Shown in pieces: positions 5,831 through 14,172 of a stretch of 15,476 bases of DNA. Below the pieces are notes generated by a model, which did no database searches, had not been told where the DNA came from, and worked only from the letters and a program-made list of their open reading frames with translations. Made by a program: the position numbers and the translations under genes. Source of the stretch: Stenotrophomonas sp. (GTDB lineage Bacteria > Pseudomonadota > Gammaproteobacteria > Xanthomonadales > Xanthomonadaceae); assembly GCA_003510825.1 (NCBI GenBank), contig DOKO01000465.1, forward strand, positions 1 to 15,476, in the 5' to 3' direction. The stretch's first letter is position 1. The number at the start of each line of letters is the position of its first letter.

Positions 5831-6880
5831 TCAGTCGGCCAGGCCGCGCAGCAGGTCGTTGACGCTGGTCTTGCTGCGGGTCTTGGCATCGACCTGCTTG
5901 ACGATCACCGCGCAGTACAGCGAATGGGTACCGTCCTTGCTCGGCAGCGAGCCGGACACCACCACGCTGTACGGCGGGATGTAGCCGTAGGTGATCTCGC
6001 CGGTGGCGCGGTTGTAGATGCGGGTGCTCTGGCTGAGGAACACGCCCATGCCGATCACGCTGTGGTGGCCGACGACCACGCCTTCCACGACTTCCGAACG
6101 CGCACCGATGAAGCAGTGGTCTTCGATGATGGTCGGGCTGGCCTGCAGCGGCTCGAGCACGCCGCCGATGCCGGCGCCGCCGGACAGGTGGCAGTGCTGG
6201 CCGATCTGCGCGCAGGAACCGACGGTGGCCCAGGTATCGACCATGGTGCCTTCGCCGACGTAGGCGCCGATGTTGGTGAAGCTCGGCATCAGCACCACGT
6301 CCTTGCCGAAGTACGTGCCGCGACGGGCGATCGCACCCGGCACCACGCGCACGCCAGCGCGACGGAACTTCGCTTCGTCATAGCCGGCGAAGCGCGATTC
6401 GACCTTGTCCCAGAACGGCGCCGGGCGCGCGTCGACCACGGCCATGTCGTTGACGCGGAAGTACAGCAGCACGGCCTTCTTCAGCCACTCGTTGACCTTC
6501 CAGCCACCGTGGCCGTCCGGCTCGGCAACGCGGAATTCGCCGGTTTCCAGGCCATCGATCACGCGGTTGACCAGCGGACGGGTGGACCCTTCCAGCTCGT
6601 GCAGGGTCAGCGTGGCGCGGCGCTCGAAGGCGCTTTCGATGCCGAACTTCAGTTCTTCCACGCCCGGCACCGGCGGCTTGCGCAGCGACTTGCGGGCGAT
6701 GGTTTCGGCGCGTGCGGCTTCGGCGCTCTTGGCCGGGGCCTTCTTCGCGACCGGCTTCTTCGCAACAGCGGCCTTCTTCACCGGAGCCTTGGCCGGGGCG
6801 GCCTTCTTCGGTGCGGCAGTCTTCTTCGCCGCTGCGCTCTTGGCGGTCGCAGCAGTCTTTTTCACGGGCTTGGTGGCCAT
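5831..6880 (-). CDS. dapD: Tetrahydrodipicolinate N-succinyltransferase with Lys/Ala-rich N-terminal tail
   Basis: DapD transfers succinate from succinyl-CoA to tetrahydrodipicolinate, committing it to the succinylase route to diaminopimelate and lysine. Residues 74-349 line up with the whole E. coli enzyme from memory (IESAFERR, WLKKAVLLYFR, a left-handed beta-helix core with MVDTWATVGSCAQIG, GGVLEPLQ, FIGARSEVVEGV, then SVVVSGSLPSKDG and KTRSK). The first ~73 residues are extra. Residues 1-51 consist almost only of Ala, Lys, Pro, Val, Thr and Ser, with 16 Lys and no acidic residue until Glu54, like a histone H1 or AlgP tail. The start at 6880 is supported by GGAG about ten bases upstream and by the TGATG junction with glnD, which shares one base. 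No ATG occurs at the usual E. coli start point. The hypothetical gene begins two bases after its stop. Confidence 0.96.
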   Translation of the reverse strand: MATKPVKKTAATAKSAAAKKTAAPKKAAPAKAPVKKAAVAKKPVAKKAPAKSAEAARAETIARKSLRKPPVPGVEELKFGIESAFERRATLTLHELEGSTRPLVNRVIDGLETGEFRVAEPDGHGGWKVNEWLKKAVLLYFRVNDMAVVDARPAPFWDKVESRFAGYDEAKFRRAGVRVVPGAIARRGTYFGKDVVLMPSFTNIGAYVGEGTMVDTWATVGSCAQIGQHCHLSGGAGIGGVLEPLQASPTIIEDHCFIGARSEVVEGVVVGHHSVIGMGVFLSQSTRIYNRATGEITYGYIPPYSVVVSGSLPSKDGTHSLYCAVIVKQVDAKTRSKTSVNDLLRGLAD

Positions 6881-9507
6881 CAGGTGGGGTCTCCGGCGTT
6901 TCGATCAGGGTCCAGGCAGGCCAGCATTGCGTCATGCAGCTGCTGCCGGGCGGGTTCGGTCAGGGGGAGGTCGTGTTCGTCACTGATCACGAAGGTGTCT
7001 TCGGCGCGTTCGCCGAACGTGGCAATGCGCGCGTCATGCACGCGCAGGCCCTGGTTGCGCAGCACGAACGCCACGTCGGCTAGCAGGCCGGGGCGGTCGG
7101 GGGCGACCAGGGCGAATCGGGTCGCGCCGGGTTCATCGCGGAACTCGATGCGCGGGGCGAAACGGAAGTGGCGCAGCTGGCGGGGCACCACACGCCGCGA
7201 CGGGCGCAGCAGGGTCAGGTCGCCACTCAGCGCTTCGCGCAGCGCGGCCTCCAGGTTCGCGCTGCTGCCATCGGCGAAGGTGTCGGCCGGGCTCACTTCA
7301 AAGGTATCGAAAATGGTGTCCGACGGGCCGTCCAGCACGCGTGCGCGGTGGATGCCGTAGCCCTTGCGGTCCAGCGTCATCACGATCGCGGCGAACAGGC
7401 CATCGCGGTCGGGCGAGTGCACGAACACTTCCAGCGCGGGGTCATCCACGCTGATCCGGCGCACCTTCACCAGGGTATGGCCCTGCTTGATCGGCACCAG
7501 TGCCGAGGCCTGCCAGGCCAGCTGTTCCGGGCGCAGGCGCATGAAGCCCTCATCGGGCATCACCGCGAACTGGCGGTCGATGGTGGCATCGTCGTAGCCC
7601 TGCTCGCGCACCAGCGCGCGCACGCTGTCGCGCGCCTCGGCCACGCGTTCGGCGGCCGGCATCGGGTGCTCCAGCCCATCACGCAACGCGCGCCGGGTGG
7701 CGAAGTACAGATCGGCCAGCAGCCGGTCTTTCCACGCATTCCACAGCTTGGGGCTGGTGCCGGCGATGTCGGCGCAGGTCAGCAGGTACAGGTAGTCCAG
7801 GCGGTCGCGGCTGCCGACCAGGGTCGCGAAGCGATGGATCACCACCGGATCGGCGATGTCCTGCTTCTGCGCGGTCACCGACATGCGCAGGTGCTGCTCC
7901 ACCAGCCAGGCCACCAGTTCGGTATCGCTGCCGCTCAGTGCATGGGCGTGGCAGAACGCGCGTGCGTCCACCGCCCCCAGTTCGGAATGGTCGCCGCCGC
8001 GGCCCTTGGCGATGTCATGGAACAGGCCGGCCAGCAGCAACAGCTCGGGCTTGCGCAGGCGCGGCCAGACTTCGTGGGCGATCGAAAAACGTTCGTCGGC
8101 ACGGCTGCTGGCGAACAGGCCGATGTTGCGCAGGACCATCAGCGTGTGCTGGTCGACCGTGTAGACATGGAACAGGTCGAACTGCATGCGCCCGCTGACC
8201 TGGGCGAAGGCCGGAATCCACTGCCCGAGCACGCCCAGCCGCGCCATGCGCGACAGCGTGTCGACCGGGCGCTGGCCACGCAGCAGGGCCATGAACTGCT
8301 CGCGCGCATTGGCATCGGCGCGGTCGTAGGCCGGCAGCAGCGGCAGCGCTTCGGCCAGCGCGCGCGCGGTCAGCGAATGCAGGCCGCGAATCTGCGGGTT
8401 GTTGGCCCAGCTTGCGAACAGGGCGAAGACCTGGCCGACGTCACCGCACGGCCACTCGGCATCGTTGGCGGCCAGGTAGCCGCGGCGCAGCGAAAAGCCC
8501 ACCGTCAACGGTTCCGGCTGCGCCTCGCCGTCGAACTGTTCCTCGAAGCGCTGCAGCAGGCGGTCGCTGATCCGGCGTACCACCAATGCAGCGCGGTAGA
8601 AGCCCTGCATCATCTTCTCGACGCCCAGGTTCTCGGCATCGTCTTCGAAGCCCAGGCGTGCGGCCAGGGTCTTCTGGTAATCAAAGCGCAGGCGCTCTTC
8701 CGGGCGGCGCGCCACCAGGTGCAGGCCGAAACGCAGGCGTGCCAGCACCGCACGCTCGCGCTTCAGCGCGGCTGCTTCATCGGCGCCCAGATGGCCCAGC
8801 CCGACCAGCGCTTCCAGGTCACGCACGCCGAAAGCGCGCAGCGCCATCCAGCCCAACGTGTTGAGGTCGCGCAGGCCACCGGGGCCGTCCTTCAGGTCCG
8901 GCTCCAGGTTGTCGGCGGTATCACCGAAGCGCTGGTGGCGGTTGCGCAGCTCTTCCAGCTTGGCCAGGAAGAAAGTGCGTGCCGGCCACAGTTCGCGGTC
9001 ATCGATGGCCCCGCGCAGCGCGCGCCGGGCCGCATCGTCGGCCACGATCGGACGCGCTTCGATCAGTGCGGTCAGCACGGTCTGGTCGGCGGCAGCCTCG
9101 CGGCACTGTGCCGCCGAACGCACCGCATGGCTCACCGCCAGGCCGCAGTCCCACAGCAGTGCGAACAGGCGCGACAAGCCGGCCTCCTGGGCCAGCTGCG
9201 CAGGCGCATCGCCGAACACCAGCAGGTCGATGTCCGAGCGCGGGAACAGTTCACCGCGGCCGTAGCCACCCACCGCAAACACTGACAGGCCGCTGCCGGC
9301 CGGCACGCAGCGCTGCCAGGCCAGGCGGATCAGGTGGTCGGCGGCACGCGCGCGCAGCGCGATCAGGCGCTCGATGTTGTCGCCCTGGTCGAAGCGGCGG
9401 TACAGGCGCGCATCGGCCTGCTGCAGCGCCTGCCGTGCGGCAGACGCCCATTCGGGATCCTCGAGCGAATCGGCCGGCGCGTCCAGCAGTGAACCCGCCG
9501 GCAGCAT
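6880..9507 (-). CDS. glnD: Bifunctional PII uridylyltransferase/uridylyl-removing enzyme
   Basis: GlnD reads glutamine and adds or removes UMP on PII proteins, which in turn set glutamine synthetase and NtrBC activity. From the ATG at 9507 the protein has 875 residues (E. coli 890). Domains in order: nucleotidyltransferase (GGYGRGELFPRSDIDLLV, 80-97), a GlnD linker domain, an HD hydrolase domain (HDIAKGRGGDHSELG, 497-511), and two ACT domains that bind glutamine (about 691-765, SPDRDGLFAAIV; about 796-870, APDRPGLLADVA). The frame is open up to 9588, but that would overlap map by 79 bases. The ATG at 9507 is two bases after the map stop and is preferred. The stop shares one base with the dapD start. 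No key motif is missing. Confidence 0.97.
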   Translation of the reverse strand: MLPAGSLLDAPADSLEDPEWASAARQALQQADARLYRRFDQGDNIERLIALRARAADHLIRLAWQRCVPAGSGLSVFAVGGYGRGELFPRSDIDLLVFGDAPAQLAQEAGLSRLFALLWDCGLAVSHAVRSAAQCREAAADQTVLTALIEARPIVADDAARRALRGAIDDRELWPARTFFLAKLEELRNRHQRFGDTADNLEPDLKDGPGGLRDLNTLGWMALRAFGVRDLEALVGLGHLGADEAAALKRERAVLARLRFGLHLVARRPEERLRFDYQKTLAARLGFEDDAENLGVEKMMQGFYRAALVVRRISDRLLQRFEEQFDGEAQPEPLTVGFSLRRGYLAANDAEWPCGDVGQVFALFASWANNPQIRGLHSLTARALAEALPLLPAYDRADANAREQFMALLRGQRPVDTLSRMARLGVLGQWIPAFAQVSGRMQFDLFHVYTVDQHTLMVLRNIGLFASSRADERFSIAHEVWPRLRKPELLLLAGLFHDIAKGRGGDHSELGAVDARAFCHAHALSGSDTELVAWLVEQHLRMSVTAQKQDIADPVVIHRFATLVGSRDRLDYLYLLTCADIAGTSPKLWNAWKDRLLADLYFATRRALRDGLEHPMPAAERVAEARDSVRALVREQGYDDATIDRQFAVMPDEGFMRLRPEQLAWQASALVPIKQGHTLVKVRRISVDDPALEVFVHSPDRDGLFAAIVMTLDRKGYGIHRARVLDGPSDTIFDTFEVSPADTFADGSSANLEAALREALSGDLTLLRPSRRVVPRQLRHFRFAPRIEFRDEPGATRFALVAPDRPGLLADVAFVLRNQGLRVHDARIATFGERAEDTFVISDEHDLPLTEPARQQLHDAMLACLDPDRNAGDPT

Positions 9508-9509
9508 CG

Positions 9510-10286
9510 TCAGGAGACCTGCGATTCGCCCGGCGACAGGGTCAGCACATCCACGCCGGTCTCGGTGACCGCGATCATGTGCTCCCACTGCGCCGACAGC
9601 TTGCGGTCCTTGGTCACCACGGTCCAGCCGTCCGGCAGCACCTTGTTGTAGCGGGTGCCCTCGTTGATCATCGGCTCGATGGTGAAGGTCATGCCCGGCT
9701 GCAGCACCAGGCCCTGGCCCGGGCGGCCGTAATGCACCACCTGCGGCTCATCGTGGTAGACCTTGCCGATGCCGTGGCCGCAGTACTCGCGCACCACGCT
9801 GAAACGCTCGCCTTCGGCATAGCTCTGGATGGCATGGCCGATGTCGCCCAGGGTCGCACCCGGACGCACCGCGCGGATGCCGCGCCACATCGCTTCGTAG
9901 GTGGCTTCGACCAGGCGGCGGGCCATCACCGACGGCGTGCCGACGAAGTACATGCGGCTGGTATCGCCGTGCCAGCCGTCCTTGATGACGGTGACGTCGA
10001 TGTTGATGATGTCGCCGTCCTTGAGCACCTTCCCTTCGCTGGGGATGCCATGGCAGATGACATTGTTGACCGAGGTGCACACGCTCTTGGGGAAGCCGCG
10101 GTAGCCGACGTTGGCCGGCGTGGCGCCCTGCACGTTCACGATGTGGTCGTGGCAGATACGGTCCAGCTCCTCGGTGGTGACACCGGGCTTGACGTGGGGG
10201 GTGACGATGTCGAGCACTTCGCTGGCCAGGCGGCCGGCGATGCGCATCGCCTCGATTTCCTGCGGGGTTTTCAGATTCACGCTCAT
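9510..10286 (-). CDS. map: Methionine aminopeptidase, type I
   Basis: This 258-residue metalloenzyme removes the initiator Met from new proteins. All five metal ligands are present at the E. coli positions: Asp97 (NIDVTV), Asp108 (HGDTS), His171 (YCGHGIGK), Glu204 (TIEPM) and Glu235 (QWEHMI). His79 and His178 of the active site are also there. An in-frame ATG three codons earlier (10295) lacks a ribosome site and would lie within the -10 box. The ATG at 10286 lies 7 bases after a GATAAT -10 box, so the mRNA may be leaderless and start at this codon. It is the first gene of the minus-strand block; glnD follows two bases after its stop. Confidence 0.96.
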   Translation of the reverse strand: MSVNLKTPQEIEAMRIAGRLASEVLDIVTPHVKPGVTTEELDRICHDHIVNVQGATPANVGYRGFPKSVCTSVNNVICHGIPSEGKVLKDGDIINIDVTVIKDGWHGDTSRMYFVGTPSVMARRLVEATYEAMWRGIRAVRPGATLGDIGHAIQSYAEGERFSVVREYCGHGIGKVYHDEPQVVHYGRPGQGLVLQPGMTFTIEPMINEGTRYNKVLPDGWTVVTKDRKLSAQWEHMIAVTETGVDVLTLSPGESQVS

Positions 10287-10321
10287 GGCACCCATTATCG
10301 CCGATTCGGCCGCAATCTGAA
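10287..10321 (-). promoter_or_regulatory. map: Promoter of the map-glnD-dapD-dapE operon
   Basis: On the minus strand, TTCAGA (10321 to 10316, four of six -35 bases) and GATAAT (10299 to 10294, five of six -10 bases) are 16 bases apart. The predicted start is about 10287, next to the map ATG at 10286. The -10 to ATG distance (7 bases, GGGTGCC) equals that of the asnB leader (CAGTGCC). The boxes are seen directly; use as a promoter is inferred. Confidence 0.6.
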
Positions 10322-10525
10322 CGAACGCCACCCAACTGGGCGAACAGACGATGCACGGATCCGGCAAAGACCGTGAAAACGTGACCCACCCCACGCTTTG
10401 TCCGACGTAAATATCACTGAATACAGACACTTACCCGGCCTAGTCTGAACACGACCGTAGCCAAAGCGGCTCAGAACGTGCCGCACCGTCCTGTTCAACA
10501 GACCTTCGGGTCAGGGAGGTTGTCC
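10322..10525 (+). promoter_or_regulatory. Upstream region of the pilus operon
   Basis: This divergent spacer contains the only AT-richer stretch nearby (10405-10425). A weak promoter can be read as TTGTCC (10398-10403), 18 bases, then TACAGA (10422-10427). A 5-base inverted repeat CAGAC (10424-10428) / GTCTG (10443-10447), with centres 19 bases apart, could be a dimer operator. A small hairpin, GACC-TTCG-GGTC (10501-10512), with a stable UUCG-type loop, sits two bases before the GGAGGT ribosome site (10515-10520). No gene or known riboswitch was recognised. The promoter call is uncertain. Confidence 0.35.
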
Positions 10526-11053
10526 ATGCGATCTGCAGTCCGTTCCCCGCTTACCTGGGCCGTGGCCCTGCTCCTGGCCGGCCCCGCAACGGCTGCCGAC
10601 ACCACGACCTTCAACGTCCTGCTGACCATCAACAAGGCCTGCACGATCACCGCCGCCGCCGCGACCAACGTCAACTTCGGCGCCGCAGATGCCAGCTCCA
10701 CCACCCCGCTCAATGCCCAGGGCACGCTGACCGCCCAGTGCAGCGTGACCACCCCCTACACGATCGCGCTCAACGCCGGCCTCAATGCCGGGACCGCAGC
10801 CGATGTGACCACGCGACGCATGCGCAACACCGATACCGGGGTGACCGCCAACAACTTCGTCGGCTACCAGCTGTACCAGGACGCCGGGCACAGCGTCGTA
10901 TGGGGCTCCACCACCGGAACCAACACCCAGGCAGCGACCGGCACCGGCGCCAACCAGGTCTACCAGGTCTACGGCCAGGTGGCCAACCCGAGCGTCAACA
11001 ACGCCGCTCCGGGCGCCTACCAGGACACCATCACCGCCACGATCACCTATTGA
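10526..11053 (+). CDS. Major pilin subunit, spore coat U (SCPU)-domain, archaic pilus (CsuA/B-like)
   Basis: The 175-residue protein has a Sec signal peptide (MRSAVRSPLTWAVALLLAGP, cleavage near ATAA/D at residue 24). An SCPU domain follows: FNVLLTINKACTIT, a second Cys in TAQCSV, RRMRNTD, GYQLYQDAGHSVVWG, VYGQV, and the closing APGAYQDTITATITY that pairs with the chaperone. Such subunits are secreted to the periplasm, bound by the chaperone and polymerised by donor-strand exchange. The ATG at 10526 is chosen over an in-frame upstream start at 10478 because GGAGGT lies six bases before it and the signal peptide begins there. First gene of the operon; the chaperone starts 10 bases after its stop. 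It is the only short pilin here, so it probably forms the pilus rod. Confidence 0.93.
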   Translation: MRSAVRSPLTWAVALLLAGPATAADTTTFNVLLTINKACTITAAAATNVNFGAADASSTTPLNAQGTLTAQCSVTTPYTIALNAGLNAGTAADVTTRRMRNTDTGVTANNFVGYQLYQDAGHSVVWGSTTGTNTQAATGTGANQVYQVYGQVANPSVNNAAPGAYQDTITATITY

Positions 11054-11063
11054 GGTGGCGCTG

Positions 11064-11798
11064 ATGGTGCTGCGTACCGACCGCTGGCTGCGGATGCTGG
11101 CGTGGGTTGCTTTGGCCCTGCCCGCGAGCCCCTGCCTGGCCGCCAGCCTGCAGGTGTCTCCCACCCAGTTCGAACTGCGGCCCCAGCAGAACGCCGAGGC
11201 GCTGTGGATCAGCAACAGCGGCACCGAAACGGTGCAGGTGCAGGTGCGCGTCTTCCAGTGGCAGCAGGTCGACGGCCGTGACCAGTTGACGCCGACCGAG
11301 GCGCTGCTGGCCAGCCCACCGATGCAGGCCCTGGCCGCCGGCCAGCGTCAGCTGATCCGGCTGGTGCGGGCGGAAGAGACCGCGCCCACCACGCAGCAGG
11401 CGTACCGCGTGATCGTCGATGAAATTCCCGCCTACGACCCCACGCGGCAGGGCATGCAGTTCGTCCTGCGCTATTCGATTCCCGTCGTGGTGCAGCCTGC
11501 TGGCAAGCCGCCCGCGCCCCTGCTGTCCGCACGGCTGGTGCAGGACGGCACGGCGCAGGCGCAGCTGGAGGTCAGCAACAGCGGCCAGGGCCAGGCCCAG
11601 ATCGCCGATCTCGGCCTGGTCGTGGCCGGCCGCCGCATCCCGGTGATGGATGGGCTGGTGGGATACGTGCTGCCGGGCCAGACCATGCGCTGGCCCTTGC
11701 AGCAGCCGCCTGCGCAGCTGCAGGGCGGCACCTTCAGCGCGAGGATCAACGGTGGCTCGGAGCCGACGCCATTGCCCGCCACGCCGCCGGCTCGCTGA
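11064..11798 (+). CDS. Periplasmic pilus-assembly chaperone (archaic type, CsuC-like)
   Basis: The 244-residue protein has a signal peptide (residues 1-26, ending ASPCLA) and the two immunoglobulin-like domains of PapD-type chaperones. The N-terminal domain shows LQVSPTQFELRP, ALWISNSGTETVQVQVRVF, an Arg-rich RQLIRLVR strand and the family signature AYRVIVDEIP. The C-terminal domain runs from about 135. It captures pilins after Sec export and delivers them to the usher. The ATG at 11064 has AGGTGG seven bases upstream and is preferred over the in-frame GTG at 11055. Its 3' end overlaps the proposed usher start by 47 bases. Confidence 0.94.
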   Translation: MVLRTDRWLRMLAWVALALPASPCLAASLQVSPTQFELRPQQNAEALWISNSGTETVQVQVRVFQWQQVDGRDQLTPTEALLASPPMQALAAGQRQLIRLVRAEETAPTTQQAYRVIVDEIPAYDPTRQGMQFVLRYSIPVVVQPAGKPPAPLLSARLVQDGTAQAQLEVSNSGQGQAQIADLGLVVAGRRIPVMDGLVGYVLPGQTMRWPLQQPPAQLQGGTFSARINGGSEPTPLPATPPAR

Positions 11799-14172
11799 GG
11801 CCTGCGTGCTGGCCTGCTGCAGCGGCATGGTGTCGCTTTCAGGGCAGGCGCTGGCCCGTGATGCGGGCGCCGAGGCCATGGACGTTGCGGCCGATGCACT
11901 GTTGCCGCCCCCCACGCCGCTGACCGCCAGCCAGGCGCTGTACCTGGAAACCACCCTGAACCAGGCGCCGCGCGGGCTGCTGCGTTTCGATGAGCTGGGC
12001 GGACGGCTGCAGGCACCGGCGGCGACCCTGCGCCAGCTCGGCTTCCCCGTGCAGGGCGAGAGCCCGGTCTACCTGGACCAGATCGCCGGCGTTGTCGTGC
12101 ACTACGATGCCGGCCTGCAGATCCTGGACCTGCAGGTTCCGCTGCATCTGCTGCAGCTGCCCACCGCCCGGCTGGGGCGCAGCGAACAGGGCGCCCCGGC
12201 GGCGCAGTCGTCTCCCGGCATGGCGTTGAACTACGACGCCTATGCCAGCCACAGCGACGGACTGGGCAATCTCAGCCTCAATACCGACCTGCGCCTGTTC
12301 GGCGTCGGCCGCGGCAGCCTGCGCAGCACCGGCCTGATGCGCACCTACCAGCTGCCCGGAGAAGGCTGGCAGCACGAATCCGTCAGGCTGGACACGAGCT
12401 GGCGCCTGGATCTTCCGGACCAGGCCCTCAGCCTGACCGTCGGCGACTTCTACAGCGGATTCCTCGAGTGGTCGCGCCCGGCCCGCATGGCCGGCATCCA
12501 GATCGGGCGCAATTACGGGCTGCAGCCCTACCGGGTCCTCACCCCTACCCCCTCGTTCCTGGGTGAAGCGGTGGTTCCCTCCAACGTCGAGCTGTATGTC
12601 GATGGCCTGCGCCAGTACGGCGGGCAGGTTCCCGTCGGCCCGTTCCAGCTTGCAACGCAGCCGGGCATCAGTGGCACCGGCACGGCGCAGGTGGTGGTCA
12701 CCGATGCGTTCGGCCGCATGCAGACGCTGGACTTTTCGTTCTACGGCACCCAGCAGCTGCTGGCCGCCGGGCTGTCCGACTGGTCCGCCGGCATCGGCCG
12801 CCTGCGCCGCGACTTCGGCATCCACTCGTTCCGCTACGACAGCGACACGGTCGCCAGCGCCACCCTGCGGCGCGGCATCAACAACCAGTTCACCCTCGAA
12901 GCCCATGCCGAAGGCGGTGGCGGCGTCCTCAATGCAGGCCTGGGCGGAGCGTGGCTGCTGGGCAGGGCCGGCGTGCTCAGTGCCAACTGGAGCGAAAGCC
13001 AGGATGGCCAGCGCCGGGGCCGGCAATACGGCATGGGCTACAACTGGAACAACCGCCGGTTCAACGTCAACCTGGCCAGCCGCCGCACTTCCGGCGACTA
13101 CCGCGACCTGGGCAGCCTGCAGGACAGCCTGCCACCACGCGTCAGCGAGCAGGCCAGCTTCGGCGTGGACCTGCAGCGGCTGGGCACGGTCAGTCTGAGT
13201 TACCTGAGGCTGGACCAGGCGCTGCCCGTCCTGGATGCACCACAACCGGCGCCCGATCCCGGCCTGCCCTACACCCGCACGCGCTACCTGAGCCTGTTCT
13301 GGTCGCGCAGCTTCGGCCGCTGGAATGCGTACCTGTCCGCCACCCAGGACATCGACCAGCGGCAGAACCGCAGCATCTACCTGTCACTGGGCACCCGCCT
13401 GGGAGAGGACCGGCAGGCCACGCTGGCGGTGCAACGCAATGGCGATGTCGACCGCGCCAGTGCCGAAGTAATGCGGCCCGTACCCGGCGATGGCAGCCGC
13501 AGCGGGCCGGGCTGGCGCCTGCAGGCGCGCGACGACGGCGGGCTGGCGGAAATCGGCGCGCTGGGCAGCCACGGCCGCTACTCTGCCGGGCTGTCCCGCG
13601 ATGCCGGCCAGACCTTCGCCTATGGCAACGCCAGTGGCAGCCTGGTGTGGATGGCGGGCAGCGTATTTGCGGCCCGCGAGGTACCCGATGCATTCGCGGT
13701 GGTGTCCACCGGTCGGCCGGGCATCCCGGTCACCCTGGAAAACCGGCCGGTCGGGGTGACCAACCGCAACGGGCTGCTGCTGGTGACGCCACTGCTGTCC
13801 TGGCAGCGCAACCGGTTGGGCATCGACACCCTCGATCTTCCGGCGGACATGCGTGCCGAGCGCGTTGAAACCTTCGCTACCCCGCGCCAGGGCGCCGGCA
13901 TGCGGGTGGATTTCAAGCTGGTGCACAGCCGCGGCGCGATGCTGACCCTGCTCGACGAACAGGGCCAGCCGTTGCCACTGGGCGCGCGGATCAGCGGCGC
14001 GGGCGCCACCCCGACCGTGGTGGGCCACGATGGCCAGGCCTGGGTTGAATTCACCGGCGAGCCGCCGCGGCTGCTGATCGAAAGCGAACGCGGACGCTGC
14101 CATGTGCAGATGCCGGCCAGCACCTCGCGCCGCTCGCCACCGCTGCGCTGCCTGCCGGAGCCTTCGCCGTGA
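11752..14172 (+). CDS. Outer-membrane usher of archaic chaperone-usher pilus (CsuD-like)
   Basis: The usher is the outer-membrane pore that receives chaperone-pilin complexes and builds the pilus. The frame gives 806 residues from a GTG at 11752, within the family range. That start has GAGGA six bases upstream and yields a plausible signal peptide: an Arg-rich start, a short hydrophobic core, and ALA before RDAGAE. Starts at GTG 11806 or ATG 11827 are alternatives. After an N-terminal periplasmic domain (TLRQLGFPV, DLQVPLHLLQLP) the beta-barrel begins near SLNTDLRL. FYSGFLEWSRPARMAGIQIGRNYGLQPYRV and the plug-like VELYVDGLRQYGGQVPVGPFQL, SGTGTAQVVVTDAFGR segments are usher signatures. C-terminal plate domains follow (RPVGVTNRNGLLLVTPLLSW). 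The stop overlaps the adhesin start by four bases (GTGA). Confidence 0.94.
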   Translation: MARSRRHCPPRRRLAEACVLACCSGMVSLSGQALARDAGAEAMDVAADALLPPPTPLTASQALYLETTLNQAPRGLLRFDELGGRLQAPAATLRQLGFPVQGESPVYLDQIAGVVVHYDAGLQILDLQVPLHLLQLPTARLGRSEQGAPAAQSSPGMALNYDAYASHSDGLGNLSLNTDLRLFGVGRGSLRSTGLMRTYQLPGEGWQHESVRLDTSWRLDLPDQALSLTVGDFYSGFLEWSRPARMAGIQIGRNYGLQPYRVLTPTPSFLGEAVVPSNVELYVDGLRQYGGQVPVGPFQLATQPGISGTGTAQVVVTDAFGRMQTLDFSFYGTQQLLAAGLSDWSAGIGRLRRDFGIHSFRYDSDTVASATLRRGINNQFTLEAHAEGGGGVLNAGLGGAWLLGRAGVLSANWSESQDGQRRGRQYGMGYNWNNRRFNVNLASRRTSGDYRDLGSLQDSLPPRVSEQASFGVDLQRLGTVSLSYLRLDQALPVLDAPQPAPDPGLPYTRTRYLSLFWSRSFGRWNAYLSATQDIDQRQNRSIYLSLGTRLGEDRQATLAVQRNGDVDRASAEVMRPVPGDGSRSGPGWRLQARDDGGLAEIGALGSHGRYSAGLSRDAGQTFAYGNASGSLVWMAGSVFAAREVPDAFAVVSTGRPGIPVTLENRPVGVTNRNGLLLVTPLLSWQRNRLGIDTLDLPADMRAERVETFATPRQGAGMRVDFKLVHSRGAMLTLLDEQGQPLPLGARISGAGATPTVVGHDGQAWVEFTGEPPRLLIESERGRCHVQMPASTSRRSPPLRCLPEPSP

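Noticed and set aside
5924..7360. 478-codon plus-strand frame across dapD and glnD
   Set aside because: Antisense to two intact genes; low-complexity mirror of the Lys/Ala tail.
7168..9285. 705-codon open frame on the plus strand opposite glnD
   Set aside because: Shadow of glnD: Gln/Ala/His-rich with no recognisable domain.
9508..9588. 27-codon N-terminal extension of glnD
   Set aside because: It would overlap the map coding region by 79 bases and reads as an Arg/Gly-rich shadow; the ATG at 9507 fits GlnD length.
10287..10430. 48-codon extension of map
   Set aside because: It crosses the predicted promoter and does not match the conserved MetAP start (KTPQEIEAMR lies near the ATG at 10286).
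10430..10520. Riboswitch-like 5' leader (c-di-GMP type) before the pilin
   Set aside because: A GCCAAAGC stretch is suggestive, but the conserved core and helices of known classes are not present.
10478..10525. Upstream start of the pilin
   Set aside because: The ATG at 10526 has a strong ribosome site and begins a proper signal peptide; the extension includes the UUCG hairpin.
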